DNA of 19,665 nt from an uncultured Bacteroidales bacterium. Its GTDB lineage: Bacteria > Bacteroidota > Bacteroidia > Bacteroidales > UBA932. Location: the NCBI GenBank assembly GCA_946614205.1, contig CAMOGR010000226.1, positions 1 to 19,665 of the forward strand, written 5' to 3'. Numbering within the stretch: the first letter of the stretch is position 1; each line of letters starts with the position of its first letter. Shown here in pieces: positions 1-8,115 of the stretch. The notes below the pieces were generated by a model. It made no database searches, was not told the DNA's origin, and saw nothing but the letters and a program-made list of their open reading frames with translations. A program made the position numbers and the translations under genes.

Positions 1-387
1 GGCCTCCCGCACCAGCATGTGGCGGATGTGGTCGTCTGTGAGAAGGGATTTCTGCTTGTCCGTCAGCTCCGGAGAAAAAGCATCGACGGCGCTGGAATAG
101 AGCATCAGGCCGCAAATCTCCTCAAGGGTCAGCTTCGACGCCAGGTCTGCGGCACGTGTCTTTGCATCCTTCCTCCAGTCCTCGTAAACGTCAAGCTTAC
201 CGTCCCTGCTGAGATCCTTGAAGGCATATCCGTCTATGGTGAGAATGGGGACCGATGTATATCCAAGGACAGGGCCTTTAGTCTGATTGACAATCGTATA
301 TCCCTCTCCGGGCTGATAGTTTATCTCGTTTCTGCCGCAGGCTGCAAGGCAGATCAAGACCGGAATCAAGAGGCAGGACTTCTTCAT
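1..387 (-). CDS. GH3 family glycosidase lipoprotein, N-terminal part (partial)
   Basis: The first 129 codons are present and the gene continues past the left edge. It starts with ATG in an ATGA overlap with the transporter stop. The signal has the lipobox LAAC (Cys17). Residues 56-90 read 'AFKDLSRDGKLDVYEDW' followed by a helical 'TRAADLASKLTLEE', which parallels the N-terminus of the complete GH3 at 3091-5244 (FKDHNRNGVLDPYEDW...RAADLAAKL). This gives a second putative calcium-binding DxSxDGxxDxxED loop. 'GLMLYSSAVDAF' (93-104) matches the beginning of the GH3 barrel. The catalytic residues lie outside the window, so activity cannot be judged. The specificity may differ from the other GH3. 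Confidence 0.8.
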   Translation of the reverse strand, partial: MKKSCLLIPVLICLAACGRNEINYQPGEGYTIVNQTKGPVLGYTSVPILTIDGYAFKDLSRDGKLDVYEDWRKDAKTRAADLASKLTLEEICGLMLYSSAVDAFSPELTDKQKSLLTDDHIRHMLVREA

Positions 388-1556
388 TGTGCGGGCATTT
401 GTTTTTTGAAAAAGCGGTCCACGCCAAGGGCGATGGCGCCGTCGCCGGTAACGTTGCAGGCAGGGCCGTAGCCGTCCAGGGCAAGGTAGATGGTCATGAG
501 GAGAGCCGTCATCTCGGGAGTGAATCCCAGCATGCTCTCGAGGAAGCCGACGGATGCCATGAGGACACCGCTCATGACGCCCGGCGAAGCGACGGTAGCC
601 ACTGCGAGTATAAGCATGAAGTTAAAGAACAGGCCGAAGGAAATGGGCTGTCCCACCATGAGGGCGACCGCAACGGCCGTAGTGGCAAGCTTGATGACGG
701 AGCCACACATGTGTACATTTGAACAGAGCGGCACCACGAAATCGGCGACTTCTTCCGACACACCGTTCTTGAGGGTGCATTTGGTGGTTACCGGAATCAC
801 TGCCGAAGACGAACAGATAGAGAAGCCGGTAAGATACGCCGGGAACATATTCCAGAGGCATTTGAAGGGGTTTTTACCCGCAATGATGCCCGCAATCACA
901 TACTGGACGACAAGATAGAGTATGGAAAGTACGACGCCCGTTGCGATGACCTTCACTCCGGAGCCCATTACCACCGCCATCTTGCCGGATGCGCTCATCT
1001 CGCACATCATTGTAAGGATGTAAAGCGGCATCAAGGGAATGATGGCCTTCTCGATGGTCATCTTGACCACCTCGCCAAACTCATTGAACCAGTTTCTGAG
1101 GGTGTTTCCCTTCATGTAGATGCAGCAGATGCCAATCATGAACGAAAGGCACAGGGCGGTGAGCATATCGCACAGGGGCTTTATCTTGAGGTCAATATAC
1201 GGTTCGAAGGTCTTTGCCGTCGCAGCATCGGTCTGCAGGTCGCCCACCCCGAGGATATGCGGGAACAGGGCGGATGCGCTGCCGTAGGCGAACAGCCCCG
1301 CCAGGACGGTGGACACGTAAGCCACGCCCACGACGACGAGCAGCATCTTTCCGGCACCCTTGCCGAGCCCGTAAATGGCCGGCGTCACCAGACCAAGCAC
1401 CAGGAGCGGGACGATGAACTTGAGAAGCTGCGCAAACAGCACGTTGAAGGTCTTGAAAAGCCGCACAAGCCAATCGGGGGCGATGAGTCCGAGAAGCGAA
1501 CCGATGGCAATGGCGATAAGGACCTTTACAAAGAGGGAAAGTTTTATCTTTTTCAT
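384..1556 (-). CDS. SDF-family (dicarboxylate/amino acid:cation symporter-like) inner-membrane transporter
   Basis: This 390-residue polytopic membrane protein has no cleaved signal. The SDF core is recognisable: the serine-rich hairpin HP1 'SICSSSAVIP' (246-255), HP2 near 'ASPGVMSGVLMA' (323-334), and TM8 'ALDGYGPACNVTGDGAIAL' (359-377). Compared with the archaeal homologue GltPh, TM8 keeps residues equivalent to Asp394 (Asp361), Asn401 (Asn368) and Asp405 (Asp372), but the Arg397 position that holds an acidic side chain is Gly364. The NMDGT cation-site motif of TM7 is 'HMCGS' (282-286). A canonical aspartate/glutamate substrate and normal sodium coupling are therefore doubtful. Being inside a glycan operon, it may import a small product of the pathway. 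It overlaps both neighbours by ATGA. Confidence 0.85.
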   Translation of the reverse strand: MKKIKLSLFVKVLIAIAIGSLLGLIAPDWLVRLFKTFNVLFAQLLKFIVPLLVLGLVTPAIYGLGKGAGKMLLVVVGVAYVSTVLAGLFAYGSASALFPHILGVGDLQTDAATAKTFEPYIDLKIKPLCDMLTALCLSFMIGICCIYMKGNTLRNWFNEFGEVVKMTIEKAIIPLMPLYILTMMCEMSASGKMAVVMGSGVKVIATGVVLSILYLVVQYVIAGIIAGKNPFKCLWNMFPAYLTGFSICSSSAVIPVTTKCTLKNGVSEEVADFVVPLCSNVHMCGSVIKLATTAVAVALMVGQPISFGLFFNFMLILAVATVASPGVMSGVLMASVGFLESMLGFTPEMTALLMTIYLALDGYGPACNVTGDGAIALGVDRFFKKQMPAQ

Positions 1557-3094
1557 AAGTCAACAATTGCAGTATGTTCTTCGCCACGGCTGTCCTTCCA
1601 ACTCAAGCGATAAGTTCCTTTAAAGCCGCGCCAACGCACCTCACCGCTCCGGCCGGCCTTCACTTCGAGACGGGTACGCCACTCGTGAAGAATCAATTCT
1701 TCCAGCGCATTATAGGCCGCTTTGGGGCGCATATCCCGGTGAAAAAGGCCCGACGTAGAGGGCTCTCCCGGGAAGCCGCAACCGTCTACCAGGTTCCACC
1801 AGGTGATGGCGAACATTTTTTCGCCACTGAACCACAGACGGTAAAGGTTTCGGGCGATGATGGCCTGAATCATCTCTCCGCGATTCCCTTCCGTGGGGGC
1901 TGTAATGGTAATTTCACTGATGCAAATGGGAAGATCCGGTGCGGAGAGCCGTTTCATGAGGTCCCAAACGTACTCCGGTGTCTGAATGGCGGCGCCTTCG
2001 GCAATCTGGCGGCACTGATCCGGGTCATAAAGATGCATCTGGGAGCCGATGGCCTGTACGCCGTACCCTTCCTCCAGCAGCGTCTGCACCTGGCGGGGAT
2101 AGTCGTCCGTATCTACATAGTCGTTGATGCATTTCAGCTGGGTTTGCGGAATCATCTCATCCGCGATGCGCCAAGTCCGGCGGGTATAATCTCCGGGGAG
2201 CAGCATATAGCGGCTTTTGGTAAAAAGGTCCCCGGGAACCTGTACGCCCGCACGCCAGTCCTTGCAACTTTCGTTCACCACGTCATAGCTGGTCACTGCC
2301 GGATGGTCTTTGTAATGGTCAATTATATTACGCACATGGGCGTCAAAGGTGTCTCCAAGAGCCTTCCCGTATCCGGGAAGCAGCTGTGCCAGTTCCGCAG
2401 GGGAAAGGAACTCATAGCGCGCAGAGCGCGGGACCTTGCTTTCAAACAGGGAAACGTCTTCCAGGGAATCCAACAGGGCCCGTTCGGAATATGGCGCCAA
2501 CTGGTGCAACCAACGGGGATTGTTGGTGCCGCTGCCCCAGGCCAGGGGATGCAAGTGTACGGCAACCCCATGCGCGGCGCACCACTCCACGATGGGGTCT
2601 GAAGCCGGACGCCGCCAATGTGGTTGGGCAAATGGTTTCTTCTTGAACGTATTCCAGTATTCTTCGCTATCACGGAATTCGCCACTGTAACGCATGGGCG
2701 ACTCACGGAACCATTGGAAATCGCGCCAATAAAGCCCCACCGTAGCCCGGTTGAACAGCGTCCCGAATAGCTCCCGATAGCGCTCATTTGCCTCCGGCGT
2801 CCCCAATTGGTTAAAGTTGAACGTGGAGGCGCCAAAGAGGAAAGCCGATGAGACCTGTTCCACCTGAACCGGCGTACCACGCTTGAGGCCGGGGATTTTG
2901 ACAAAGCCATCGGCCTTACGGTTGCGCTCGATGTCGGCATCGATCCGCGCCTGGACCTCATCGTTCCACAAAGCCCAGTAGGCAGGGCTCATCACCCCTT
3001 CCGTATCTTCCGACGCCCGGTGCGGTATGGCCGGCTGGGCAAAGGCTAGGGATGCACACAACAAAGCAAGGGTCAATAACACGAATCTTTTCAT
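1553..3094 (-). CDS. GH10 endo-beta-1,4-xylanase-like enzyme
   Basis: This 513-residue exported protein has a signal peptide (residues 1 to about 19, SLAFA/Q). Residues about 36-90 form the small N-terminal beta-structure common in GH10 proteins from Bacteroidota and Planctomycetes (ARIDADIERNRKAD, then VQVEQVSSAFLFGAS). The GH10 barrel follows with 'HLHPLAWG' (180-187), acid/base Glu275 in 'YDVVNES' (270-276), 'GSQMHL' (350-355) and nucleophile Glu394 in 'ICISEITI' (390-397). The usual WDVVNE is YDVVNE here, and the usual TELD around the nucleophile is SEIT, so it is a diverged member. An insertion around residues 200-245 is larger than in compact xylanases. It should cut beta-1,4-xylan or a related backbone. 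It overlaps GH3 upstream and the transporter downstream, both by TTATGA. Confidence 0.85.
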   Translation of the reverse strand: MKRFVLLTLALLCASLAFAQPAIPHRASEDTEGVMSPAYWALWNDEVQARIDADIERNRKADGFVKIPGLKRGTPVQVEQVSSAFLFGASTFNFNQLGTPEANERYRELFGTLFNRATVGLYWRDFQWFRESPMRYSGEFRDSEEYWNTFKKKPFAQPHWRRPASDPIVEWCAAHGVAVHLHPLAWGSGTNNPRWLHQLAPYSERALLDSLEDVSLFESKVPRSARYEFLSPAELAQLLPGYGKALGDTFDAHVRNIIDHYKDHPAVTSYDVVNESCKDWRAGVQVPGDLFTKSRYMLLPGDYTRRTWRIADEMIPQTQLKCINDYVDTDDYPRQVQTLLEEGYGVQAIGSQMHLYDPDQCRQIAEGAAIQTPEYVWDLMKRLSAPDLPICISEITITAPTEGNRGEMIQAIIARNLYRLWFSGEKMFAITWWNLVDGCGFPGEPSTSGLFHRDMRPKAAYNALEELILHEWRTRLEVKAGRSGEVRWRGFKGTYRLSWKDSRGEEHTAIVDL

Positions 3095-5244
3095 AATAAA
3101 CCAAATCCAAAATCATAAGTGTTTCCCTCGGTGTCCTGCCAAGGGGTCATATCCTCAGGGACATCTTCCAGTTGCATTTCTACCTCGTCCATTGATGCGG
3201 GGAACTGCATGGGAAGGCGGCCCGAGGCCCTGTATGCGCCGGAGACAATTTCCAGGAAAGCCTTGCTCCGCACCCCGAACGCAACGAGGATGGCATCGGC
3301 CCAGGGTTCAAACTCCATCACTATAGGACGGGTGGTCTGAAGAAGGACGACAACCGGCCTTTCTCCCATCAGCGCTTTGGTTTCTTTCACAAGGGAAAGA
3401 TCCGATGCGTTTTCCACATCAATGCGCCGTCCTCTGTAGCTGCGGTTGGTACTCTGCTCCGCCGGGTCGCCGCCGGCAATGGAAACGGCTCTGGCCCGGG
3501 TAGCGGTATAGGCCGAATACTGCAAGGAGATGGGCATGTACTGACCATCCTTGTAGCCAATGCCTCCTTCAGGTTCTGTAATCGCTACCAGCGCAAAATC
3601 GGCCTCTGAAGGGTCTTCAACCAGTGTATAATGCCGGGCGACTTCCGCAGTATCCAGAGAATAGCCAACGTACGGCGCTTTCTTCAGGCGACCGGTCATG
3701 GAATAGACGCCGGGGATTTTGCGCTGCGGGATATATACCTTGGCGCCAGTCTGTACGGGAAGTGAGCCCCCACGGTTTTTAAGCATCACGACGCTTCTCC
3801 GCTGGGCTTCCTCCCCGAGCGCCTGTGCCTCCGGGTCAGAAAGCACGTCCAGAGCCACTGCAGGATCCCGGTAAGGATTCTCAAAAACGCCGCTACGGAA
3901 GAAGGAAACAAGGATTTTCCGCGCCGAGTCTTCCCAGCGCGTCCGTGCCGAAGCCGCTCCGTATTTATCGCACCAGAGTTGATATGCCTCCATAATCCAG
4001 GAAGCATAAACGGTCCCGCCAAACTCGTCCACACCCGCTTCCAGCGCCTTCAGGATGCGTTCTCCTTTGGTAAGCGCCTCCACGCCATAGCATTTGCCGC
4101 CGGTGGTGAGAGGGTCGCCGTTGTAGTCCGCAACGATGCCCCAGTCCGTACAGACAATCCCTTCGTATCCGTATTGTTTCTTTAGAAGTGTATCGATGAT
4201 ATAGCTGCTGTAACTGTTTCCCACATTCTCACCAGAAGGATCCTGCCCGTAAGAAACAGTATAATAAGGCATTATGCCGCTAGCCTCTAAACAGAAAGCG
4301 TCCATGGCGGTCTTTAGCCGTCCGCCTGGAAATACTGCATATTTACCAATCGAAAGATGGGCATCTCGTCCACCCTCACCGGCACCGCCGCCTGGCCAAT
4401 GCTTGACAATGCAGTTTACCTCCGGCTGCAGGGTATGGATATAGGCCGATGAAAGCTGCCGGACTAGCTCCGGATTCTCCCCGAAAGTGCCCGGCACACG
4501 TCTCCAGCGTGGATCTGTGGCCAGGTCGGCCTGGGGAGAAAGCGCCGTCCCAAAGCCCAGGGCGCGATATTCTCGCTTGACGGTCCGTGCGAAGTTGATG
4601 ACAATGGCAGTATCGAATGTTGCAGCAAGTCCAAGCGGCGTTGGCCACTGTGAACAGATGCCGCCGGAGCCGGCGTTGAACTCATCGGTGGCCTTGATTT
4701 CGTTGCGGGGGTCCGTGCAGTTCAGGGCGGGAATTCCCCAGGGCAGGCTTTCGCAAATCGTCTGCACCTTGTTGTTCCAGCGGGCGATGGTTTCTGGCCC
4801 GTCGGAATGTGCCAGCAGAATCTGGCGGGTATCAAAGTTCACGAGGGCTTCGTGCAGCCTGTCGCAGATATCGGAAGGCTCGGCTCCGCTCTCCTGATAA
4901 GGTTTTCCGTTATAGGTAATGCCGCTCACGCTCATGGAGGAAATGCCGGGCACATTCACTGTATGGCCGATGGTCATAAGGCCGGAAAGATACTCCGGCG
5001 CCAGTTTGGCCGCCAGATCGGCTGCCCGTTCCTCCGGTGAGAGCCGCCAGTCCTCATAAGGGTCCAGCACCCCGTTGCGATTGTGGTCTTTGAAGCTTTT
5101 GACGCCCTCACGCAGTAGCGGCACATCTACATAAGTGAGCGTGGGCCCGCCTTTCTGGGAGAGTTCCAGGTAGCCGTCCTTGCTTTCAACGGTCGTGCAG
5201 GCGACAAGCGCGAGCGAAGTCCACAATAACCATTTACCACTCAT
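3091..5244 (-). CDS. GH3 family beta-glycosidase lipoprotein
   Basis: This 717-residue protein has the lipobox LVAC (Cys16). Near the N-terminus is 'FKDHNRNGVLDPYEDWRLS' (51-69), which looks like an EF-hand/dockerin-type calcium loop (DxNxNGxxDxxED) and is shared with the second GH3 at the left edge. The (alpha/beta)8 domain carries 'FGTALSPQADLATDPRWRR' (231-249), the substrate-binding Lys281-His282 in 'KHWPGGG', and the nucleophile Asp367 in 'GIVCTDWG'. The second alpha/beta domain follows with 'SVVMLKNRGG'. The protein ends at 'YDFGFGLL', so the fibronectin III-like C-terminal domain of many GH3 enzymes is absent. It is likely an exo-beta-glucosidase or beta-xylosidase finishing oligosaccharides from the GH10 enzyme. 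It overlaps the upstream gene by 11 bases and the GH10 gene by TTATGA. Confidence 0.9.
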   Translation of the reverse strand: MSGKWLLWTSLALVACTTVESKDGYLELSQKGGPTLTYVDVPLLREGVKSFKDHNRNGVLDPYEDWRLSPEERAADLAAKLAPEYLSGLMTIGHTVNVPGISSMSVSGITYNGKPYQESGAEPSDICDRLHEALVNFDTRQILLAHSDGPETIARWNNKVQTICESLPWGIPALNCTDPRNEIKATDEFNAGSGGICSQWPTPLGLAATFDTAIVINFARTVKREYRALGFGTALSPQADLATDPRWRRVPGTFGENPELVRQLSSAYIHTLQPEVNCIVKHWPGGGAGEGGRDAHLSIGKYAVFPGGRLKTAMDAFCLEASGIMPYYTVSYGQDPSGENVGNSYSSYIIDTLLKKQYGYEGIVCTDWGIVADYNGDPLTTGGKCYGVEALTKGERILKALEAGVDEFGGTVYASWIMEAYQLWCDKYGAASARTRWEDSARKILVSFFRSGVFENPYRDPAVALDVLSDPEAQALGEEAQRRSVVMLKNRGGSLPVQTGAKVYIPQRKIPGVYSMTGRLKKAPYVGYSLDTAEVARHYTLVEDPSEADFALVAITEPEGGIGYKDGQYMPISLQYSAYTATRARAVSIAGGDPAEQSTNRSYRGRRIDVENASDLSLVKETKALMGERPVVVLLQTTRPIVMEFEPWADAILVAFGVRSKAFLEIVSGAYRASGRLPMQFPASMDEVEMQLEDVPEDMTPWQDTEGNTYDFGFGLL

Positions 5245-6652
5245 GATGCCATTCGGTATTGGATGAAGTCGATATTACAGCACTACGCTCCAGCAAGAAC
5301 ACCGGACTGTCCCATACAGGAAGACTGTATGTCCTGGTGGGGTTGTTGGGCGAGTAGTGGTAGCGGTCCAGGGAGAAGATGCGCCCGGTGACGGGTTCCA
5401 CCAGGACAGGGTTCTCGAGTTTGAGCCCTTCTATGGCAATACGTGCCTTCTGCCATTCCAAGGCCGATGACGGCTTGTTCCCGGAAAGATACAGCATGGC
5501 GCCCGCCAGTTTCCCGTCTTTCCGGAGGCCGATGACCTTCAGCGGCTCCTGCAGTGAAGCGGTAAAGGACACTTCGGTGGGTTCCACGGCGTCCGGCAGC
5601 AGATTCACCATGTTCCTGACGGCATAGAAAGAGGGCTTTTTGTAAATCACCTTGCCCTTGAGGCTGGTGCAAAGAAGGCCGAAGGACTGGCGGAAATCCG
5701 GATACACCAGGTCCACCATGGTGAAGATGGAAGACGGCTGGCCCAAGGCAAAGTCGCAGGCCATGCGCCTGAGAATCACCTTCGCCTGGGAATACTCCGT
5801 CCATTCGTTGAATTTGAGCGCATGCGCCCATCCCAGTTCCGACGGACAGCCGCTTTCGCCCATCACGACCTTTACGGAGGGGTCGAAGGCATGCACCCTT
5901 TCGGTGAGGAGGCGGAAATCGTAGTCCCCCTCGTCCGGGTTTTCAAAATACTTGTGAAGGCTCACGATATCAAAGAGCCCCGGGCTCAGCGCCTTGAGGG
6001 CCTCGTCCAGAAACGCGTAATCCAGCGATGCCAGGGCAAAGGCTGCAATCTTTGCCGACGGATCGGCCTTGCGGATAATGGGGGAAGTGGCCTTGAGAAG
6101 TTTTACATAACGCTCCGGGTGGCCGGCGTTCACGGCGATATTGGGCTCGTTCCAGACTTCATAACAGTGTACACGGCCCTTGAAGTGCTCCACGACGGCC
6201 TGCACATACTTTTTCCATGGGCCGAGGTCCGAGGGAATTGCATTGCCAAGGGTGTTGCCGTCTCCATAAATAGGATTGCCATAGCAAAGGCACATCCAAG
6301 GTTGGACATTCTGCTCCAAGAGGCCGTCCACAATGACGTCGAGCCATGCAAAGTCATATTTGCCCTTCTCCGTCTCCGTCTTGGCCCAGCCGCTCTGGAT
6401 GCGGGCGTAACCGACTCCCAACTGCCCCACATACTGCTTGTATTCATCGAAGACGGCCATATCCCTGTCCAGGCACTCGCAACCAACAGACCAGCGCCCT
6501 GCGCGAAGCGAAGCATCGGCCTCGAGAACTCCCACCTGCGAGAGAGGCGGCGCAGCCTGCAAGAACTTCTCGTACGTGACGGAAGGCCCCACCTGCGCAC
6601 TCAAGGGCAGGATAAAGGTCAGAACGCATAGTGTCAGAAGGCTCTTTTTCAT
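5234..6652 (-). CDS. Clan GH-A glycoside hydrolase, GH39-like
   Basis: This 472-residue exported protein has a signal peptide (residues 1 to about 19, FILPLSA/Q). The barrel contains 'GVGYARIQSGWAKTETEKGKYD' (split at residues 79-100), with acid/base Glu169 in 'YEVWNEPNI' (164-172) and nucleophile Glu266 in 'VVMGESGCPS' (262-271). The WNEPN plus ESG pair fits GH39 or a close clan-A family (GH5/GH30/GH51-like). GH39 members are beta-xylosidases, alpha-L-iduronidases or other exo-enzymes, so specificity is open. The C-terminal part (about 360-472) is a beta-sandwich without catalytic motifs. Its last 11 bases overlap the GH3 gene downstream, and its start overlaps the GH35-like gene by ATGA. 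Confidence 0.75.
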   Translation of the reverse strand: MKKSLLTLCVLTFILPLSAQVGPSVTYEKFLQAAPPLSQVGVLEADASLRAGRWSVGCECLDRDMAVFDEYKQYVGQLGVGYARIQSGWAKTETEKGKYDFAWLDVIVDGLLEQNVQPWMCLCYGNPIYGDGNTLGNAIPSDLGPWKKYVQAVVEHFKGRVHCYEVWNEPNIAVNAGHPERYVKLLKATSPIIRKADPSAKIAAFALASLDYAFLDEALKALSPGLFDIVSLHKYFENPDEGDYDFRLLTERVHAFDPSVKVVMGESGCPSELGWAHALKFNEWTEYSQAKVILRRMACDFALGQPSSIFTMVDLVYPDFRQSFGLLCTSLKGKVIYKKPSFYAVRNMVNLLPDAVEPTEVSFTASLQEPLKVIGLRKDGKLAGAMLYLSGNKPSSALEWQKARIAIEGLKLENPVLVEPVTGRIFSLDRYHYSPNNPTRTYSLPVWDSPVFLLERSAVISTSSNTEWHHEW

Positions 6653-8106
6653 AAGTTATAGAGCTTGATCCTGTAGATTCCGGAAACCTTGAAGAGTTCC
6701 TGGCAGGCGGGACGGAAGCGGCGCTGGAAGCTGAGACCGTAGCAGGGGGCGCCATCCGGGAGGTCAAGCCGGCCGCGGAGGTAGAGCATGTTGTGGTGAC
6801 CGGTTTCGTCACCGTTCAGAACTTGCCAGCGCTTTCCGTCACGCAGTTCCTCACAGAAGGCGATTCTCTCCGACGGGCCGAAGTCTATCCAGGCTCCGAC
6901 GCCGGCGACGGTAAATTCGTCCGGGGCAGTCTGGACAATGATACCGTGAGCGTTTTTCTCCCCTTCTATGCAGTGGACGCAGAAAGTGTAATTGCCCAAA
7001 GACAGGGCGAATACCGAGTCGGGGGCGTCCTTTTTGTCGATACGCACAAAGCCGCGCATGGGGTGCCCTTCACAGACAAGCGGCATCATCTCGGAAATCA
7101 CCTTGCACTCGGCGGTGAAATAAGGATCGTCGAAGTGTTCCTCATAGCCGAAGCCGAAAACGCCTTTGGCTCCGGCTTCTCCCAGGGCATACCAGTATCG
7201 GCCTGCCTTACAATTGGTTTCCGGGATAAAGAGGGGCTGGCCGTCGGCGTACGCCGCGCACATTTCCCTCAAATCCGGGCCGTAGATATCCGGAGAGAGC
7301 CAGTCCAGGTGAGGAGTGTTCTTTTTCCAGACGTCCAGAACGGCCACGCGGGGGCCTCCGTTGGGATATTTGCCGTAGGCTTTGTCGGCATCGGCCAGCC
7401 AGGCGTTGGTGAAAAGGGGAATGTCGTAAGCTTCCTTTCCGGCGGCGGCAACTGCATCCACATAGCGCGCATAGGCCTCAGCCATAAAGTATTGCGGGGC
7501 CAGCGGATCGTCGGAACGGCTCCAGGAACTCTCCTCCCATGCCTTGATGCCGGCGGGAGAATAATCCCGTTCGGCAAACACTCCCACTTCATTTTCCACC
7601 TGGACGCAAAGGACGCGACGGGCTGTATCGGCCTTTTTCAGATGCGCCATCAGGGCCTTGAAAGCAGTAGCGTCGGCCTCACGGGCAGCTTCGCAGAAGG
7701 GCGAGATGGGACTCGTCTTCTCCGCCACATCGGTCGGCGCCCGGAAATAGGTGACGGTATCGCCCTTAACCCAAAGAGGCGGGTAGGAAGACTCGCCGTT
7801 TTTCCATGTGCCGAACCACAGAAGGCCCAGATACAGATTCCGTTTGTCTGCCGCCTTCAAAAGATAATCCACCAGCGAAAAGTCAAACCGGCCCTGCACC
7901 GGCTCCAACAGCTCCCAGCTTACTGGCGCAAGCACCATATTGTAACCAAGCTCCGCGGCCAGGTCCAGCGATGCATCTATCGACTCCGGCGTAGAGGCGT
8001 TGGAATTATGCATCTCTCCTCCCCACAGTACCGCAGGAGCGGCCCCGCGCTGAGCGCACGAAATCAGCACAAAGGCGAATGACAGCAGAATGAAGATTCG
8101 TTTCAT
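6649..8106 (-). CDS. GH35-like beta-galactosidase lipoprotein (DUF5597-type)
   Basis: This 485-residue protein has the lipobox VLISC (Cys17). The clan GH-A barrel begins with 'LWGGEMHNSNAST' and 'ELGYNMVLAPVSWELLEP', characteristic of GH35/GH42. The acid/base is Glu173 in 'VQVENEVG' (168-175) and the nucleophile is Glu296 in 'FIPETN' (293-298). The remaining C-terminal part (about 350-485) matches the DUF5597-type extension found in beta-galactosidases of the Cellvibrio Bgl35A kind, an enzyme known from xyloglucan use. It is therefore probably an exo-acting beta-galactosidase removing terminal galactosyl groups, though the sugar specificity is inferred. It starts 9 bases after the oxidoreductase stop (AT-rich spacer) and its stop overlaps the next start in TTATGA. 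Confidence 0.8.
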   Translation of the reverse strand: MKRIFILLSFAFVLISCAQRGAAPAVLWGGEMHNSNASTPESIDASLDLAAELGYNMVLAPVSWELLEPVQGRFDFSLVDYLLKAADKRNLYLGLLWFGTWKNGESSYPPLWVKGDTVTYFRAPTDVAEKTSPISPFCEAAREADATAFKALMAHLKKADTARRVLCVQVENEVGVFAERDYSPAGIKAWEESSWSRSDDPLAPQYFMAEAYARYVDAVAAAGKEAYDIPLFTNAWLADADKAYGKYPNGGPRVAVLDVWKKNTPHLDWLSPDIYGPDLREMCAAYADGQPLFIPETNCKAGRYWYALGEAGAKGVFGFGYEEHFDDPYFTAECKVISEMMPLVCEGHPMRGFVRIDKKDAPDSVFALSLGNYTFCVHCIEGEKNAHGIIVQTAPDEFTVAGVGAWIDFGPSERIAFCEELRDGKRWQVLNGDETGHHNMLYLRGRLDLPDGAPCYGLSFQRRFRPACQELFKVSGIYRIKLYNL

Positions 8107-8115
8107 AAAAAGTGG
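8107..8115 (-). promoter_or_regulatory. Short AT-rich spacer upstream of the GH35-like gene
   Basis: Nine bases separate the TAA of the oxidoreductase gene from the ATG of the GH35-like gene, ending in a run of T just before the start. This is one of only two true gaps in the window. It has no Shine-Dalgarno sequence, as is usual in Bacteroidota, where AT-rich leaders serve initiation. It is too short for a promoter or terminator. Confidence 0.4.

Noticed and set aside
6793..8082. Plus-strand reading frame (about 429 codons) opposite the GH35-like gene
   Set aside because: It is the reverse-strand shadow of a catalytic-residue-complete glycosidase, with no independent evidence of coding.
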